Of a stretch of 64,000 nucleotides of DNA, positions 7,629 to 16,318 are shown piece by piece (within the stretch, counting starts at the first letter, position 1; every line of letters begins with the position of its first letter). Source of the stretch: Trebonia sp963774945 (GTDB taxonomy: Bacteria; Actinomycetota; Actinomycetes; Streptosporangiales; Streptosporangiaceae); NCBI GenBank assembly GCA_963774945.1, contig CAVZHA010000015.1:620001-684000 (forward strand), in the 5' to 3' direction. Under the pieces are notes generated by a model. The model did no database searches. It saw nothing but the letters and a program-made list of their open reading frames with translations, and was not told where the DNA came from. The translations under genes and the position numbers were made by a program.

Positions 7629-8899
7629 TGGCCTCGGTCGTGCGGATGCCGAGCGTGCTGGCGGACGCGACGGAGGCGGCGATCGCGAACTGGCTCGTCG
7701 CGCCGGGCGACCGCGTCGCCGTGGGCGACCCGATCGCGGAGATCGAGACCGAGAAGGCGCTGGTCGAGTACCAGGCCGAGGAACCGGGGATCGTCGGCCG
7801 GCTGATGCTCGCGGCGGGGGACGCGGGCGAGATCGGCGCGCCGATGGTGGTGCTGATCCGCGAGGGCGAGACGGACGCCGATATCGACGCCGCGCTGGGG
7901 GGCGGGGCGGCGGGTGCGTCTGAGGTGGGGGCGGCTGCGGCGTCGGCGGTGGGGGAGAACGGGTCGCGGGGCTCTGCAGCGGCGACGGGCCGGATCTTTG
8001 CCAGCCCGCTGGTGCGCAAGGTCGCGCTTGAGAAGGGCATCGACCTGGGCGGCGTCACCGGGACCGGGCCGAACGGGCGGATCGTGCGGCGCGACATCGC
8101 GCGGCTCGCGGAGCGCCTCGATGGACGGACGGGGGGCGCCGAGCCTAGCCAGGATCGTGTGCCGACGGCTGCCACTCCCGTGGCTCGGCCGGCGCCGGGA
8201 CCGGTGCCCGGGCTGGCGGCGGGCGACACGCTGATCCCGCATACGCCGGCTCGGCGGGCGATCGCGCGCCGGCTGACCGAGAGCAAGGCGACCACGCCGC
8301 ACTTCTACCTGTCGACCGAGTGCGTGGTCGATGAGCTGATCGCGCTGCGGAGCCGGATCAGCGAGACCACGGCGGAGAAGATCTCGGTCAACGACTTCGT
8401 GGTGATGGCGGTCGCGGCGGCCTTCGCGGACGTGCCGGAGGCGAACGTCACCTGGAGCGACGAGGGCCTGGTGGCGCACGGGTCGGTTGACGTGTCGATC
8501 GCCGTCGCCACCGACGGCGGCCTGGTCACGCCGGTGCTGCGCGGAGTCGAGGGCAGGCGGTTGTCCGGCATTGCCCGGGAGGTGCGGGCCCTGGCCGCGC
8601 GGGCACGGGAGCGTCGGCTGCTGCAGCACGAGCTCGAGGGCGGCACGTTCGCGGTCTCCAACCTCGGCATGTACGGGACGCTTGAGTTCTCCGCGATCAT
8701 CAACCCGCCGCAGTCGGGCATCCTCGCGGTCGGCGCCGCGCGGCCGCAGCCGGTCGTCGTCGATGGCGCGGTGACGGTGGCGACGGTCATCAAGTGCATG
8801 CTCTCGGTCGATCACCGGGCGATCGACGGCGCCCTAGCGGCCCGCTGGCTGTCGGCGTTCACTACCCGGCTGGAGAACCCGATGGGGATGATCGTCTAG
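7628..8899 (+). CDS. Dihydrolipoamide acyltransferase (E2) of a 2-oxoacid dehydrogenase complex
   Basis: 423 residues with the standard E2 layout: one lipoyl domain (residues 1-80, lipoylation site K43 in IETEKALVE), an alanine-rich linker, a peripheral-subunit-binding domain at ~120-155 (ASPLVRKVALEKGIDLGGVT), a second linker rich in A and P, and the catalytic CoA acyltransferase domain with H396 and D400 in HRAIDG. It forms the core of the complex, accepting the acyl group from the upstream E1. The start codon overlaps the E1 stop (TGATG), so the two are translationally coupled. The lipoamide dehydrogenase must come from elsewhere in the genome. Confidence 0.93.
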   Translation: MASVVRMPSVLADATEAAIANWLVAPGDRVAVGDPIAEIETEKALVEYQAEEPGIVGRLMLAAGDAGEIGAPMVVLIREGETDADIDAALGGGAAGASEVGAAAASAVGENGSRGSAAATGRIFASPLVRKVALEKGIDLGGVTGTGPNGRIVRRDIARLAERLDGRTGGAEPSQDRVPTAATPVARPAPGPVPGLAAGDTLIPHTPARRAIARRLTESKATTPHFYLSTECVVDELIALRSRISETTAEKISVNDFVVMAVAAAFADVPEANVTWSDEGLVAHGSVDVSIAVATDGGLVTPVLRGVEGRRLSGIAREVRALAARARERRLLQHELEGGTFAVSNLGMYGTLEFSAIINPPQSGILAVGAARPQPVVVDGAVTVATVIKCMLSVDHRAIDGALAARWLSAFTTRLENPMGMIV

Positions 8900-8980
8900 C
8901 CGCGACCCAGGCGCGCTTCGCGGGCTCCGGCGGCGCTCCGCGCTTCTTGCTGTTATCCGGCGTTAGATGGTTGGCGTGAG

Positions 8981-9030
8981 TTATTGCGCGACGTTTGTAT
9001 CGGCTTCCCGAGCGTTTTGTCGCGCAATAA
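8981..9030. repeat. 12-bp perfect inverted repeat forming a long hairpin
   Basis: Left arm TTATTGCGCGAC (8981-8992) and right arm GTCGCGCAATAA (9019-9030) are perfectly complementary. The 26-nt loop contains a second small stem, TCGG-CTTC-CCGA. It lies 81 nt after the E2 stop, so it could end the E1-E2 transcript, but there is no U-run. The flanking 11-bp direct repeats make a small mobile-element remnant another possibility. Confidence 0.6.
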
Positions 9031-9116
9031 TTCCGCGCGGCTCGAGTTTTTGCTGTTATCTGCTTGCGCGCGGTCACGGTGGGGTGCCTCTGGGGTGCGG
9101 TGGGTGTGGGGCTCTG

Positions 9117-9177
9117 GTGCGCGGGGGCGAGGGGGCGCGGGGGCGAGGGGGCGAGGGGGGGCGGGGTGGTTGTTGAG
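9117..9177 (+). repeat. G-rich low-complexity tract
   Basis: Irregular repeats of GGGGGCGAG and GGGGGCGCG, giving at least six runs of four or more G separated by 2-4 nt on the plus strand. This is a pattern compatible with G-quadruplex formation. It sits 240 bp before the next gene and has no coding function. Confidence 0.6.
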
Positions 9178-9231
9178 GGGCGGGTGGCGGTGGTTGTCGG
9201 CCACGGCATTGGAAGGATGCGGGACTGAATA

Positions 9232-9275
9232 GGGGAAGTCACGGTCCGTTCGATGGAATGGGTTTGATCTGGCTT
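9232..9275 (+). repeat. Dispersed repeat, copy D
   Basis: GGGGAAGTCACGGTCCGTTC followed by GATGGAATGGGTTTGATCTG. It shares the downstream half with copy E (28457) and the upstream half with copy B (31659). CCGTTC and GAATGG can pair across a 4-nt loop with one G-U pair. Confidence 0.6.
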
Positions 9276-9417
9276 TCGGGGGGTGGGATTATTTGCTTAT
9301 CGTTCACTGCGCCTTGCGGTGGGCCGTGGGGTAATACCCCGCGGTAGATCGGACGCGTCGGCGCTGGCCGAGGCGGAGGGTCTGCTGCGGGGCGCCGTCA
9401 GTCGGGAGGCGCACCCC

Positions 9418-10266
9418 ATGGGAGCTCAGCTCAGCACCCTCACCGCTTCGGACCTCGAGCGCTTCGAGCGCGACGGCTACCTGGTGGTCAGGCAGGCGTT
9501 CGCGCGCGCCGACGGCCTCGCCATGGAACTCCAATGGTGGCGGGAGTTGGCGGAGGCGCACGGCATCCGTCGCGACGACCCTGCCAGCTGGCGTCGGCTC
9601 ACGGGCGACCTGAAGGCCGCCAAGCGCGATCGGACGCAGGCCAGGATCCTGACCTCGCGGGTCCGGGGCGTACTCGACGATCTGCTCGGCCCTGGCGCCT
9701 GGCGGCCGCCGCGAGACTGGGGCCGTCCGCTGGTCACCTTTCCCGAGCCGGGCCAGTGGGAGCTGCCGACCGGGCACTGGCACTGGGACAACCCCTGCGA
9801 CCTGCACCTCGATCGTCCGCAGGGGCTGTTCGTGGTCAGCTTCATCGGGTCGGTCGGGCCGCGCGGCGGCGGGACGCTGATCCTTTCCGGGTCGCCCCGG
9901 CTGCTGATCGGGCAGGAGCGACGGCTGACCGCGAGCGAGCGGCACGGGTCGATCGCGACGCTGAGGGACCGGTTCCACCGTTCGCACCCGTGGCTGATGG
10001 CGCTCACCGGGCTGGCGTCGTCGCCGGCCGACCGGATCGCCGCCTTCATGAACCGGGAGACCCTGGTCGAGGGCGTGCCGGTGCGGGTGGTCGAGCTGAC
10101 CGGGGAGCCGGGGGACATGGTGTTCTGCCATCCGGTGATGGTGCACTGCGCTGCCCAGAACCGGGGCGCGCGGCCGCGGTTCATGCGGATCAAGACCCAG
10201 ATCCTCAGCCACGAGGGGCGTGCGCTGCGAGACTCCGTTACCGGGCCGGCGGGACGCAGATCGTGA
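9418..10266 (+). CDS. Phytanoyl-CoA dioxygenase (PhyH) family protein
   Basis: 282 residues. An iron(II)/2-oxoglutarate dioxygenase of the PhyH type: N-terminal FERDGYLVVRQAF, metal motif H122-W-D124 in GHWHWDNP, and distal H243 in VHCAAQNRG followed by a basic RPRFMRIKTQI segment that would bind 2-oxoglutarate. The ATG at 9418 is chosen because GGGAGG (9404-9409) lies 8 nt upstream and the phase matches the start of the fold; the frame is open further upstream but that stretch is non-coding in character. Substrate unknown. The 3' end overlaps the convergent lipid kinase gene by 29 bp. Confidence 0.85.
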   Translation: MGAQLSTLTASDLERFERDGYLVVRQAFARADGLAMELQWWRELAEAHGIRRDDPASWRRLTGDLKAAKRDRTQARILTSRVRGVLDDLLGPGAWRPPRDWGRPLVTFPEPGQWELPTGHWHWDNPCDLHLDRPQGLFVVSFIGSVGPRGGGTLILSGSPRLLIGQERRLTASERHGSIATLRDRFHRSHPWLMALTGLASSPADRIAAFMNRETLVEGVPVRVVELTGEPGDMVFCHPVMVHCAAQNRGARPRFMRIKTQILSHEGRALRDSVTGPAGRRS

Positions 10267-11119
10267 CTGAGGCGGGACGGACTCGGATGCGCAGTTTCCT
10301 GGTCGCCGGGCGGGCGCCGCCGTCGAGCTCATATTGGACCTTACGGTCGAACCTGATCGTGATCTTCTTCCCCTGGGTGACCTCGACGAAGGGAGACTGG
10401 TCGGGGTGACCGAGCGCGAGCCGGCCGAACGTCCGGGCCCACTGGGCCGGGTTCCTGGCCGTCACCACCCCCAGCTCGAGGCGTCCGTCGTCCGGCCGCG
10501 CCTGCGGGAACGCCTCGACTCCGCCCAGGATCTGGCCGACGTTCGCGGCCAGCACGCACGACAGCTTGCCGGCGAAGAAGGGCTTGCCGTCGACCTTCAC
10601 GGTCGCCTTGGCCCGGCGGGCGGCGAGATTCTTGATCCCGGTGACGACGTAGGCGGCGCGGCCCAGGCTGTCCTTCGCGCCCCGGTCGGCGTCGGCGATC
10701 ATGCGGGCGTCGAAGCCGGCGCCCGCCATCACCATGAAGCGCTCGCCGTTGACTGACCCGGTGTCCAGCCGTCGCCGGTCCCCGTGCAACCCGACCTGGA
10801 CCGCCTCGGCCAGATCGTGCGGCACCTCGAGGTTCTCCGCCAGCAGGTTCGCGGTCCCCGCGGGCAGGATCGCGACCGCCGTTTCTGTCCCCGCGACCGC
10901 GTCGATGCAGCGCTGGACGGAGCCGTCGCCGCCCCAGACGAACAGCACGTCGACTCCCTTGGCGGCGGCCCGGCGGGCGTACTTGGGTGCGCGGCGGCTC
11001 TTGTCCACCTCGTACCAGAGCGGGTCGGTGACGCCTTCGCGCGCCAGGATCTCCCGCAGCTCGGGCAGGCCGCCGCCGAAGCTCTTGCCCGAGTGCGCCA
11101 CCACGGCGACGTCGGCCAC
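10238..11119 (-). CDS. Diacylglycerol/sphingosine-type lipid kinase
   Basis: A DAGK-catalytic-domain protein of ~293 residues: the nucleotide-binding VFVWGGDGSVQRCIDAV motif, LPAGTANLLAENLEVP, and the C-terminal lobe with DTGSVNGERFMVMAGAGFD and PDDGRLELGVVTA. Members phosphorylate diacylglycerol, ceramide or related lipids at the cytoplasmic face of the membrane. The frame extends to ATG 11164, but GTG 11119 has AAGGG just upstream and starts where the fold starts. It begins 5 nt after the stop of the DUF1206 gene, so the two are probably co-transcribed. A joint role in membrane lipid turnover is inference. Confidence 0.85.
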   Translation of the reverse strand: MADVAVVAHSGKSFGGGLPELREILAREGVTDPLWYEVDKSRRAPKYARRAAAKGVDVLFVWGGDGSVQRCIDAVAGTETAVAILPAGTANLLAENLEVPHDLAEAVQVGLHGDRRRLDTGSVNGERFMVMAGAGFDARMIADADRGAKDSLGRAAYVVTGIKNLAARRAKATVKVDGKPFFAGKLSCVLAANVGQILGGVEAFPQARPDDGRLELGVVTARNPAQWARTFGRLALGHPDQSPFVEVTQGKKITIRFDRKVQYELDGGARPATRKLRIRVRPASVTICVPPAR

Positions 11120-11123
11120 CGCG

Positions 11124-11945
11124 TCAGACCCTTCGCCAGCGGGCCTCGCACAGCCCGTAGACACCGAAGATCAGCAGCCCGAGCGCGGCCAGCAGCATCA
11201 GGAACTCACCGAACGGCTGGTTCCGGAGCGTCAGCAGCGCCCTGTCGATGCCGCCGGAGTCGGACGCCTTGTGAGTGATCGCGGCGGCGACCACCCCCAC
11301 GCCGGCCAGACCGAAGACCACGCCCCGGGCGATCGTCCCGGTCATGCCGAGAATCTTGACGACGCGCCGCGTGCGGGCGCTCATCTGCCCCGTCTGCAGG
11401 TACTTCATGAACTTCTTGCGGACGCCCTCGACGATCAGGACGATGCCGGCGATGACGACGGCCGCCCCGATGAGGCCGACAAGCACCCGGCCGTCGGTGT
11501 GCCGCATGGCGGTGGCGGTGAAGTCCTGCTGCCGCTTGGACTGGCTCTGGGCCTTGCCGTGAATCACGGTGAACGTCAGGTAGGAGAAGGCGGCGTAGAT
11601 GATCGCCCGGCCCAGGGACTTGAGCCGCGGGCCGGCGCCGCGTCCCTCGCCGGTGACGCCGAACGCGGCCTCGCTCAGCCGCCACAGGGCGTAGGCGGCG
11701 AAGCCGATGCCGAGCAGCCAGAGCGCGACCAGCCCGTAGGACTTGCCCGCCAGCAGCTGGAGGGCGCCGAGCTGATCGGCCTCGTGCTTGCTCTGTCCCA
11801 GCGCGACCAGCACCGCGACCAGGCCGATGAGGATGTAGATGACGCCGCGGGCGGTCAGGCCAGCGCGGGCCAGGAAGTGTGCCGCCGGGCTATTGGACGC
11901 CCGCCTTGCCGTGCGCATCGCGCTCGGCGCCGATGTTGAGTGCAT
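11124..11945 (-). CDS. DUF1206 family membrane protein
   Basis: About 273 residues with six hydrophobic helices arranged as three repeated pairs, each pair starting ARAGLTARGVIYILIG, SLGRAIIYAAFSYLTF and GTIARGVVFGLAGVG. This triplication is the signature of DUF1206. The function of the family is unknown. The frame extends to 12038, but the upstream part overlaps the divergent PAP2 gene and lacks hydrophobic character; ATG 11945 gives a short basic N-terminus before the first helix. Followed directly by the lipid kinase gene. Confidence 0.85.
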   Translation of the reverse strand: MHSTSAPSAMRTARRASNSPAAHFLARAGLTARGVIYILIGLVAVLVALGQSKHEADQLGALQLLAGKSYGLVALWLLGIGFAAYALWRLSEAAFGVTGEGRGAGPRLKSLGRAIIYAAFSYLTFTVIHGKAQSQSKRQQDFTATAMRHTDGRVLVGLIGAAVVIAGIVLIVEGVRKKFMKYLQTGQMSARTRRVVKILGMTGTIARGVVFGLAGVGVVAAAITHKASDSGGIDRALLTLRNQPFGEFLMLLAALGLLIFGVYGLCEARWRRV

Positions 11946-12100
11946 ACCTGTCACTACCTGCGTGACATGCAAATAAACATTAACTCGCCCTCGAATGGCG
12001 GCGGCCGACAATGGCCGGGTCACGCAATCGGCTGCCATTTACCGTCGCATTCGAGCGCAATTTAGGTGTGAACCAGCCGGCCATGGGCAGTTGGCCGCCC

Positions 12101-13585
12101 ATGTCAACCGTCGCCGCCACCCGACGCGCTCTCGCGCCGCTTGCCATCGTCACCGTGGCGGCGCTCCTATTCGCGTTCCTGCTTATTCTCGTGCGCCTGC
12201 AGTGGGCCCCGCTTGAGTCGGCCGATCACCGGGCCGCGGCCGGGCTGAACAGCCTGGTGGCAGGCCACGCGGCCGTGGTCAGCGTGGTCAAGACCGTCAC
12301 CTGGCTGGGCAGCAGCGGCGTGCTGTGGACGGTGACCGGGCTGGCCGCGGTCGTGTTGGCGATACGGCGCCGGTGGCGGCTTGCCGTTTACCTCCTGGTG
12401 GCCGGGGCCGGCGCGCTGACGCTTGACCCGGTGCTGAAGTCACTGGTCGGCAGGCTGCGCCCGGTGGTCGCGCATCCGGTCGCCTACGGGACCGGCGACA
12501 GCTTCCCCAGCGGGCACGCCCTCGGGTCGATCGTCTGCTACGGCGCCCTGTTCCTGGTCTTCCTGCCCGCGACCCGCGGTCAGTGGCGCCGCCTGTTCAC
12601 CGTCGCGATCGTCACGCTGATCGTCGCGATCGGCGTCAGCCGGCTTCTGCTCGGCGTGCATTACCTGTCGGACGTGCTCGGCGCCTGGGCGCTCGGCATC
12701 ACCTGGCTGGGCGTCACCGCCTTCGCGTTCGAACTGTCCCGCTCGGCCGCCGGGGCGCCAGCGGCCGATCCGATGACCGAGGGACTCGAGCCCGAGGCCC
12801 GTACCGATCTACTGCCAGCAGAACCGGAGAAGACCATGGATCATGACCGCGTCAGAAGATACGGCCGCATCGCGGCCGGCGTCGTGGTGGTGTGGGTGCT
12901 GATCGTCGGCATCCTCACCGGCATCGGCAAGCTGATCATGATCACCCACAACGGGAACGGCGACCTGCTCGGCGACCGGACGATCCCGCGCTGGTTCGCC
13001 GCGCACCGCACCCCGTCGCTGAACCACTGGAGCCTGGACGTCAGCAACCTCGGGGCCACCCAGGACATCCTCATCGTCAGCGTGGTGGCGTGCGTCGTAT
13101 TCCTCGCCGTCACCCGCCGCTGGCGCCCGGTCGTCTTCATCGCCGTGGTCATGTTCGGCGAGCTTGGCGCCTTCCTGATCGTCGAGGAAATCGTCAAGCG
13201 CCCGCGGCCGACCGTTCCGCACCTCGACACGGGCCTGCCCACCTCGGCGTTCCCATCCGGGCACATGGCCGCGACCACGTGCCTCTACGTCGCCATCGCG
13301 ATCTTGGTCATCGGCCACACGCGCGGCTGGTGGCGGTACCTGTTCCTGATCCCGGCGGTCGTCATGCCGGTCGCGATCGCCACCGCCCGCATGTACCGGG
13401 GCGAGCATCACCCGACCGACATCCTCGCCAGCGTGCTCTTCGCCGGGCTGTGGCTGACCGCCGCCACGATGCTGATCAAGCCGAACACCGACGCCTTCTA
13501 CCGCAGGCCGCTACGCCTGCCGGGCCATAAGGCGACGGCCAGGCACGCCGGTAAAGACCAGGAGACCGCGCAGCCAATCGGCTAG
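12101..13585 (+). CDS. Tandem PAP2 phosphatase (two PAP2 domains in one chain)
   Basis: 494 residues containing two complete PAP2 acid-phosphatase membrane domains. The first has KSLVGRLRP, PSGHAL and SRLLLGVHYLSD; the second has KRPRPTV, PSGHMA and ARMYRGEHHPTD. Each therefore has the lysine/arginine, serine-histidine and arginine-histidine-aspartate elements of the catalytic site. Each half carries about five hydrophobic helices. The halves are joined by a polar, acidic linker containing an internal ATG (12836) with GGAGA six nt upstream, which could produce the second domain alone. Expected to remove phosphate from phosphatidate, PG-phosphate or prenyl-diphosphate lipids outside the membrane. 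ATG 12083 is an alternative start; no strong ribosome site is seen at either. Confidence 0.88.
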   Translation: MSTVAATRRALAPLAIVTVAALLFAFLLILVRLQWAPLESADHRAAAGLNSLVAGHAAVVSVVKTVTWLGSSGVLWTVTGLAAVVLAIRRRWRLAVYLLVAGAGALTLDPVLKSLVGRLRPVVAHPVAYGTGDSFPSGHALGSIVCYGALFLVFLPATRGQWRRLFTVAIVTLIVAIGVSRLLLGVHYLSDVLGAWALGITWLGVTAFAFELSRSAAGAPAADPMTEGLEPEARTDLLPAEPEKTMDHDRVRRYGRIAAGVVVVWVLIVGILTGIGKLIMITHNGNGDLLGDRTIPRWFAAHRTPSLNHWSLDVSNLGATQDILIVSVVACVVFLAVTRRWRPVVFIAVVMFGELGAFLIVEEIVKRPRPTVPHLDTGLPTSAFPSGHMAATTCLYVAIAILVIGHTRGWWRYLFLIPAVVMPVAIATARMYRGEHHPTDILASVLFAGLWLTAATMLIKPNTDAFYRRPLRLPGHKATARHAGKDQETAQPIG

Positions 13586-13656
13586 CGCACGATCGCTTAA
13601 TCGAGACCGCGGAACGATGATCGGGCGTCCGAGCTAGCAGCGGAGGATCGGCTGAA

Positions 13657-15117
13657 ATGGGCAGCGCGAGCACCTGGGAGCGAATCGAACGCCGCCGGCT
13701 GCGCGGGCGGGAGCGGCAGTCGCACCGGCACCGGCCGGGCGACCGGCCCGATCCCTCCCGCCGGGTCGGCACCGACCTGCTGCCGCAGATCAAGCACATC
13801 GTCGTGCTGATGATGGAGAACCATTCGTTCGACAACTACCTCGGCACTCTCGGCCGGGGCGAGGGATTCCCGCTCGGCGACGACGGCGCGCCCGACGCCG
13901 AGAATCCCGATTCGGCCGGCACCATGATCCGGGCCCATCACGCCAGCTCGACCGAGCAGGCCGACGGCGCGCCCTGCCAGAGCTGGAGCGCCAGCCACGC
14001 CCAGTGGGCGGGCGGCAAGATGAACGGGTTCGTGACCTCGACGCAGCAGGCTGCGCCCGAGGGCGACAAGACCGCCGCTATGGGCTACTGGACCGGCCAG
14101 GATCTGCCGTTCTACCACTCGCTGGCGGGGACGTTCCCGCTGGCGGACCACTGGTTCAGCTCGTGCCTGGGGCCGACGTTCCCGAACCGCCGGTTCCTGC
14201 TCGCCGGGACCGCCAACGGCCTCATGGATGACCTGCCATTCAACCTGCTCGACCGGCCGAAGGCGGGCACGATCATGGACGTGCTGACCAGGCACGGGAT
14301 CTCGTGGGTCAACTACCGGTCGGCCAGCCGCGACCAGTCCGCGTTCCGCCGCTACGTGCAGTACCGTCGCCGCCGGACCCGGCACCACCTGACCTCCCTC
14401 GGCAAGCCTTTCCGCAAGACCAGCGACGTGTTCAAGCGGGACCTCCAGTTCACGTCGGCGATTTACCCGCTCGGCATGGTCAGGTACATGGCCCACGTCC
14501 GCAGCATCGAGCAGTTCTTCGCTGACGCCGACTCCGGTCGGCTCCCGTCGTTCTGCATCGTCGACCCGGACTTCCGCACCTTCTCCGAGGAGAACCCGCA
14601 GGACATCCGGAAGGGGGAGAGCTTCGCGGCCGAGGTGATCAACCGGGTGATGCACGGCCCGGGCTGGGCGGACACGCTGCTGATCTGGACCTACGACGAG
14701 AACGGGGGCTACTACGACCACGTCGCCCCGCCCCCGGCGGTGCCGCCGGACAAGGTCCGCGGCCGCAGCCTGGTCGCGCACCAGTCGCTGCTCCGCAGCG
14801 TGCTCAAGGTGCTGTTCCCCGGCTACGTCAGGCATGCCGAGCAGTTGGTGGCGGGGCCTGGCGCCTACGACACCTACGGCTTCCGGGTACCCGCGGTGAT
14901 CGTGTCGCCCTATGCCCGGCCGGACTGCGTCCTGTCCGACATTTTCGACCACACCTCGGTGCTGAAGCTGGTCGAGGAGAAGTGGAACCTGCCCGCGCTG
15001 ACGCGGCGGGACGCGGCCGCGACGTCGCCCCTCGGCGCGCTCGACCTGACGGCCAGGCCCGCGTTCCTGACGCCGCCGGGGCTGTCTGCGCCCGCGCTGA
15101 CGTGGGGCACCTGGTAA
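13657..15117 (+). CDS. Phospholipase C / acid phosphatase-type phosphoesterase
   Basis: 486 residues of the alkaline-phosphatase-superfamily phosphoesterases that include bacterial phospholipases C. The N-terminal metal motif is MMENHSFDN (E54-N60), followed by FPLADHWFSSCLGPTFPNR (a family hallmark), the metal motif TYDENGGYYDHVAPPP, and the C-terminal FRVPAVIVSPYARP...FDHTSVLKLVEEKW. Secreted relatives carry a Tat signal; here the N-terminus is an arginine-rich charged stretch with no hydrophobic core, so the protein looks cytoplasmic. Start supported by GGAGG at 13642-13646. Substrate probably a phosphodiester or phosphomonoester. Confidence 0.88.
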   Translation: MGSASTWERIERRRLRGRERQSHRHRPGDRPDPSRRVGTDLLPQIKHIVVLMMENHSFDNYLGTLGRGEGFPLGDDGAPDAENPDSAGTMIRAHHASSTEQADGAPCQSWSASHAQWAGGKMNGFVTSTQQAAPEGDKTAAMGYWTGQDLPFYHSLAGTFPLADHWFSSCLGPTFPNRRFLLAGTANGLMDDLPFNLLDRPKAGTIMDVLTRHGISWVNYRSASRDQSAFRRYVQYRRRRTRHHLTSLGKPFRKTSDVFKRDLQFTSAIYPLGMVRYMAHVRSIEQFFADADSGRLPSFCIVDPDFRTFSEENPQDIRKGESFAAEVINRVMHGPGWADTLLIWTYDENGGYYDHVAPPPAVPPDKVRGRSLVAHQSLLRSVLKVLFPGYVRHAEQLVAGPGAYDTYGFRVPAVIVSPYARPDCVLSDIFDHTSVLKLVEEKWNLPALTRRDAAATSPLGALDLTARPAFLTPPGLSAPALTWGTW

Positions 15118-15199
15118 GCCGGTCAGCGTTGCCGTTGTGGTTGATGGTGGCTAGGGCGCGTCGACACCGGGCGGGTTGATGGGGTCGAGGGCATTTACC

Positions 15200-16306
15200 A
15201 TGGCGGTCATGTCTTCCGACGATCTCGCCGCGCGCATCCGCGCCGCTTCACGGTCATGTCCCGACGCCGTCTCCGGGCAGGTGTTCCGTTCGCCGGCCGA
15301 GGTCTTCGCGGACCTGGCGCGGTCGTGCGACGAGCTTGGCCTCGAGGAGTGGGACGTGTACGGCGAGTTCGGCCCGGTTGGGCGGCTCGAGTCGGAGTTG
15401 GTCGAGCTGTTCGGGGTCGAGGCGGCGGCGTTCTTCCCGACCGGGATCATGGCGCAGCAGGCGGCGCTGCGGGTGCACACCGACCGGGCGGGCGTCCGCC
15501 GGGTCGCGCTGCCGGACCTCAGCCACCTGCTGTTGCACGAGGAAGACGGCCCGCGGCTGCTGCACGGGCTGGAGATCAGCCTGCTGACCCGCGGCTTTGA
15601 GGCCCCGGCGGCACGGCACCTGGCGGCGATACCTGGCCGGCTGGGCGCGGTGCTGGCCGAGCTGCCGTTGCGCGAGGCCGGCTGCCTGCTGCCGACCTGG
15701 GATGACCTGGCCGAGCTGTCCAAGGCGGCCCGCGCCCGGGGGGTCCCGTTGCACTTCGACGGGGCGCGCATCTGGGAAGCGCAGCCATGGTTCGGACGAC
15801 CGCTGCCGGAGATCGCGGCGCTGGCCGACTCGCTCTACGTCTCGTTCTACAAGGGGCTCGGCGGCCTGGCCGGGGCCGCCCTGCTCGGCCCGGCCGATTT
15901 CATCGCCGAGGCGCGGCTGTGGCGACGCCGCCTGGGCGGCACCGTCTACCATCTGACCGCGGAGGCGGTCTCGGCCCTGGCCGGCCTGCGGGAGCAGCTC
16001 CCGATCATCGCCGACACGGTCGCGTGGGCCCGCGCGTTCGCGGCCGAGCTGCCGTCCTTCATCGCCGTGCAACCGGGCGTGCCGCACGCCAACCAGTTCC
16101 TCGCGTACGCCGCAGGCGACGCCGACGCGGTCAACCAGCGGCTGCTCGCCCGCATCGAGGAGCGCCGGATCGGGCTCCCGGCCTGGCGGGCGAGCCAGGA
16201 GCCGGGTCGGATCAGCACCGAGTTCGCCGTGTCGCGGGCGGCGCTGAAGCTCGACCCGGCGGAGATGGCGGCGCTGGTCGCGGCGGCGATCGAAGCGGGT
16301 GACTGA
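15200..16306 (+). CDS. Low-specificity threonine aldolase family protein (beta-eliminating lyase)
   Basis: A PLP fold-type I enzyme of 368 residues. PLP-binding residues are D187 in LHFDGARIWEA and K218 in SFYKGLGG, the Schiff-base lysine of threonine aldolases. FFPTGIMAQQAALR matches the cofactor phosphate-binding turn. The family splits L-threonine or L-allo-threonine into glycine and acetaldehyde, or uses related beta-hydroxy amino acids. ATG 15200 follows GAGGG at a spacing of ~8 nt; ATG 15209 is the alternative. No metabolic neighbours; convergent with a hydrolase gene. Confidence 0.87.
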   Translation: MAVMSSDDLAARIRAASRSCPDAVSGQVFRSPAEVFADLARSCDELGLEEWDVYGEFGPVGRLESELVELFGVEAAAFFPTGIMAQQAALRVHTDRAGVRRVALPDLSHLLLHEEDGPRLLHGLEISLLTRGFEAPAARHLAAIPGRLGAVLAELPLREAGCLLPTWDDLAELSKAARARGVPLHFDGARIWEAQPWFGRPLPEIAALADSLYVSFYKGLGGLAGAALLGPADFIAEARLWRRRLGGTVYHLTAEAVSALAGLREQLPIIADTVAWARAFAAELPSFIAVQPGVPHANQFLAYAAGDADAVNQRLLARIEERRIGLPAWRASQEPGRISTEFAVSRAALKLDPAEMAALVAAAIEAGD

Positions 16307-16318
16307 GCGACCCTGACG

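Larger units (their letters stand above)
8900..9417. other. Non-coding region with hairpin, direct repeats and G-rich tract
   Basis: 518 bp without a supportable gene. It contains an 11-bp direct repeat TTGCTGTTATC (8947-8957 and 9050-9060) flanking a 12-bp perfect inverted repeat (8981-9030), a G-rich tract (9117-9177), copy D of the dispersed repeat (9232-9275), and a ribosome site GGGAGG (9404-9409) for the downstream gene. Base composition changes sharply within it, with AT-rich patches near 8980-9060 and 9240-9310. Confidence 0.6.

Noticed and set aside
9117..9177. Short proteins from the G-rich tract
   Set aside because: Translations are glycine/arginine runs on one strand and proline runs on the other; low-complexity DNA, not genes.
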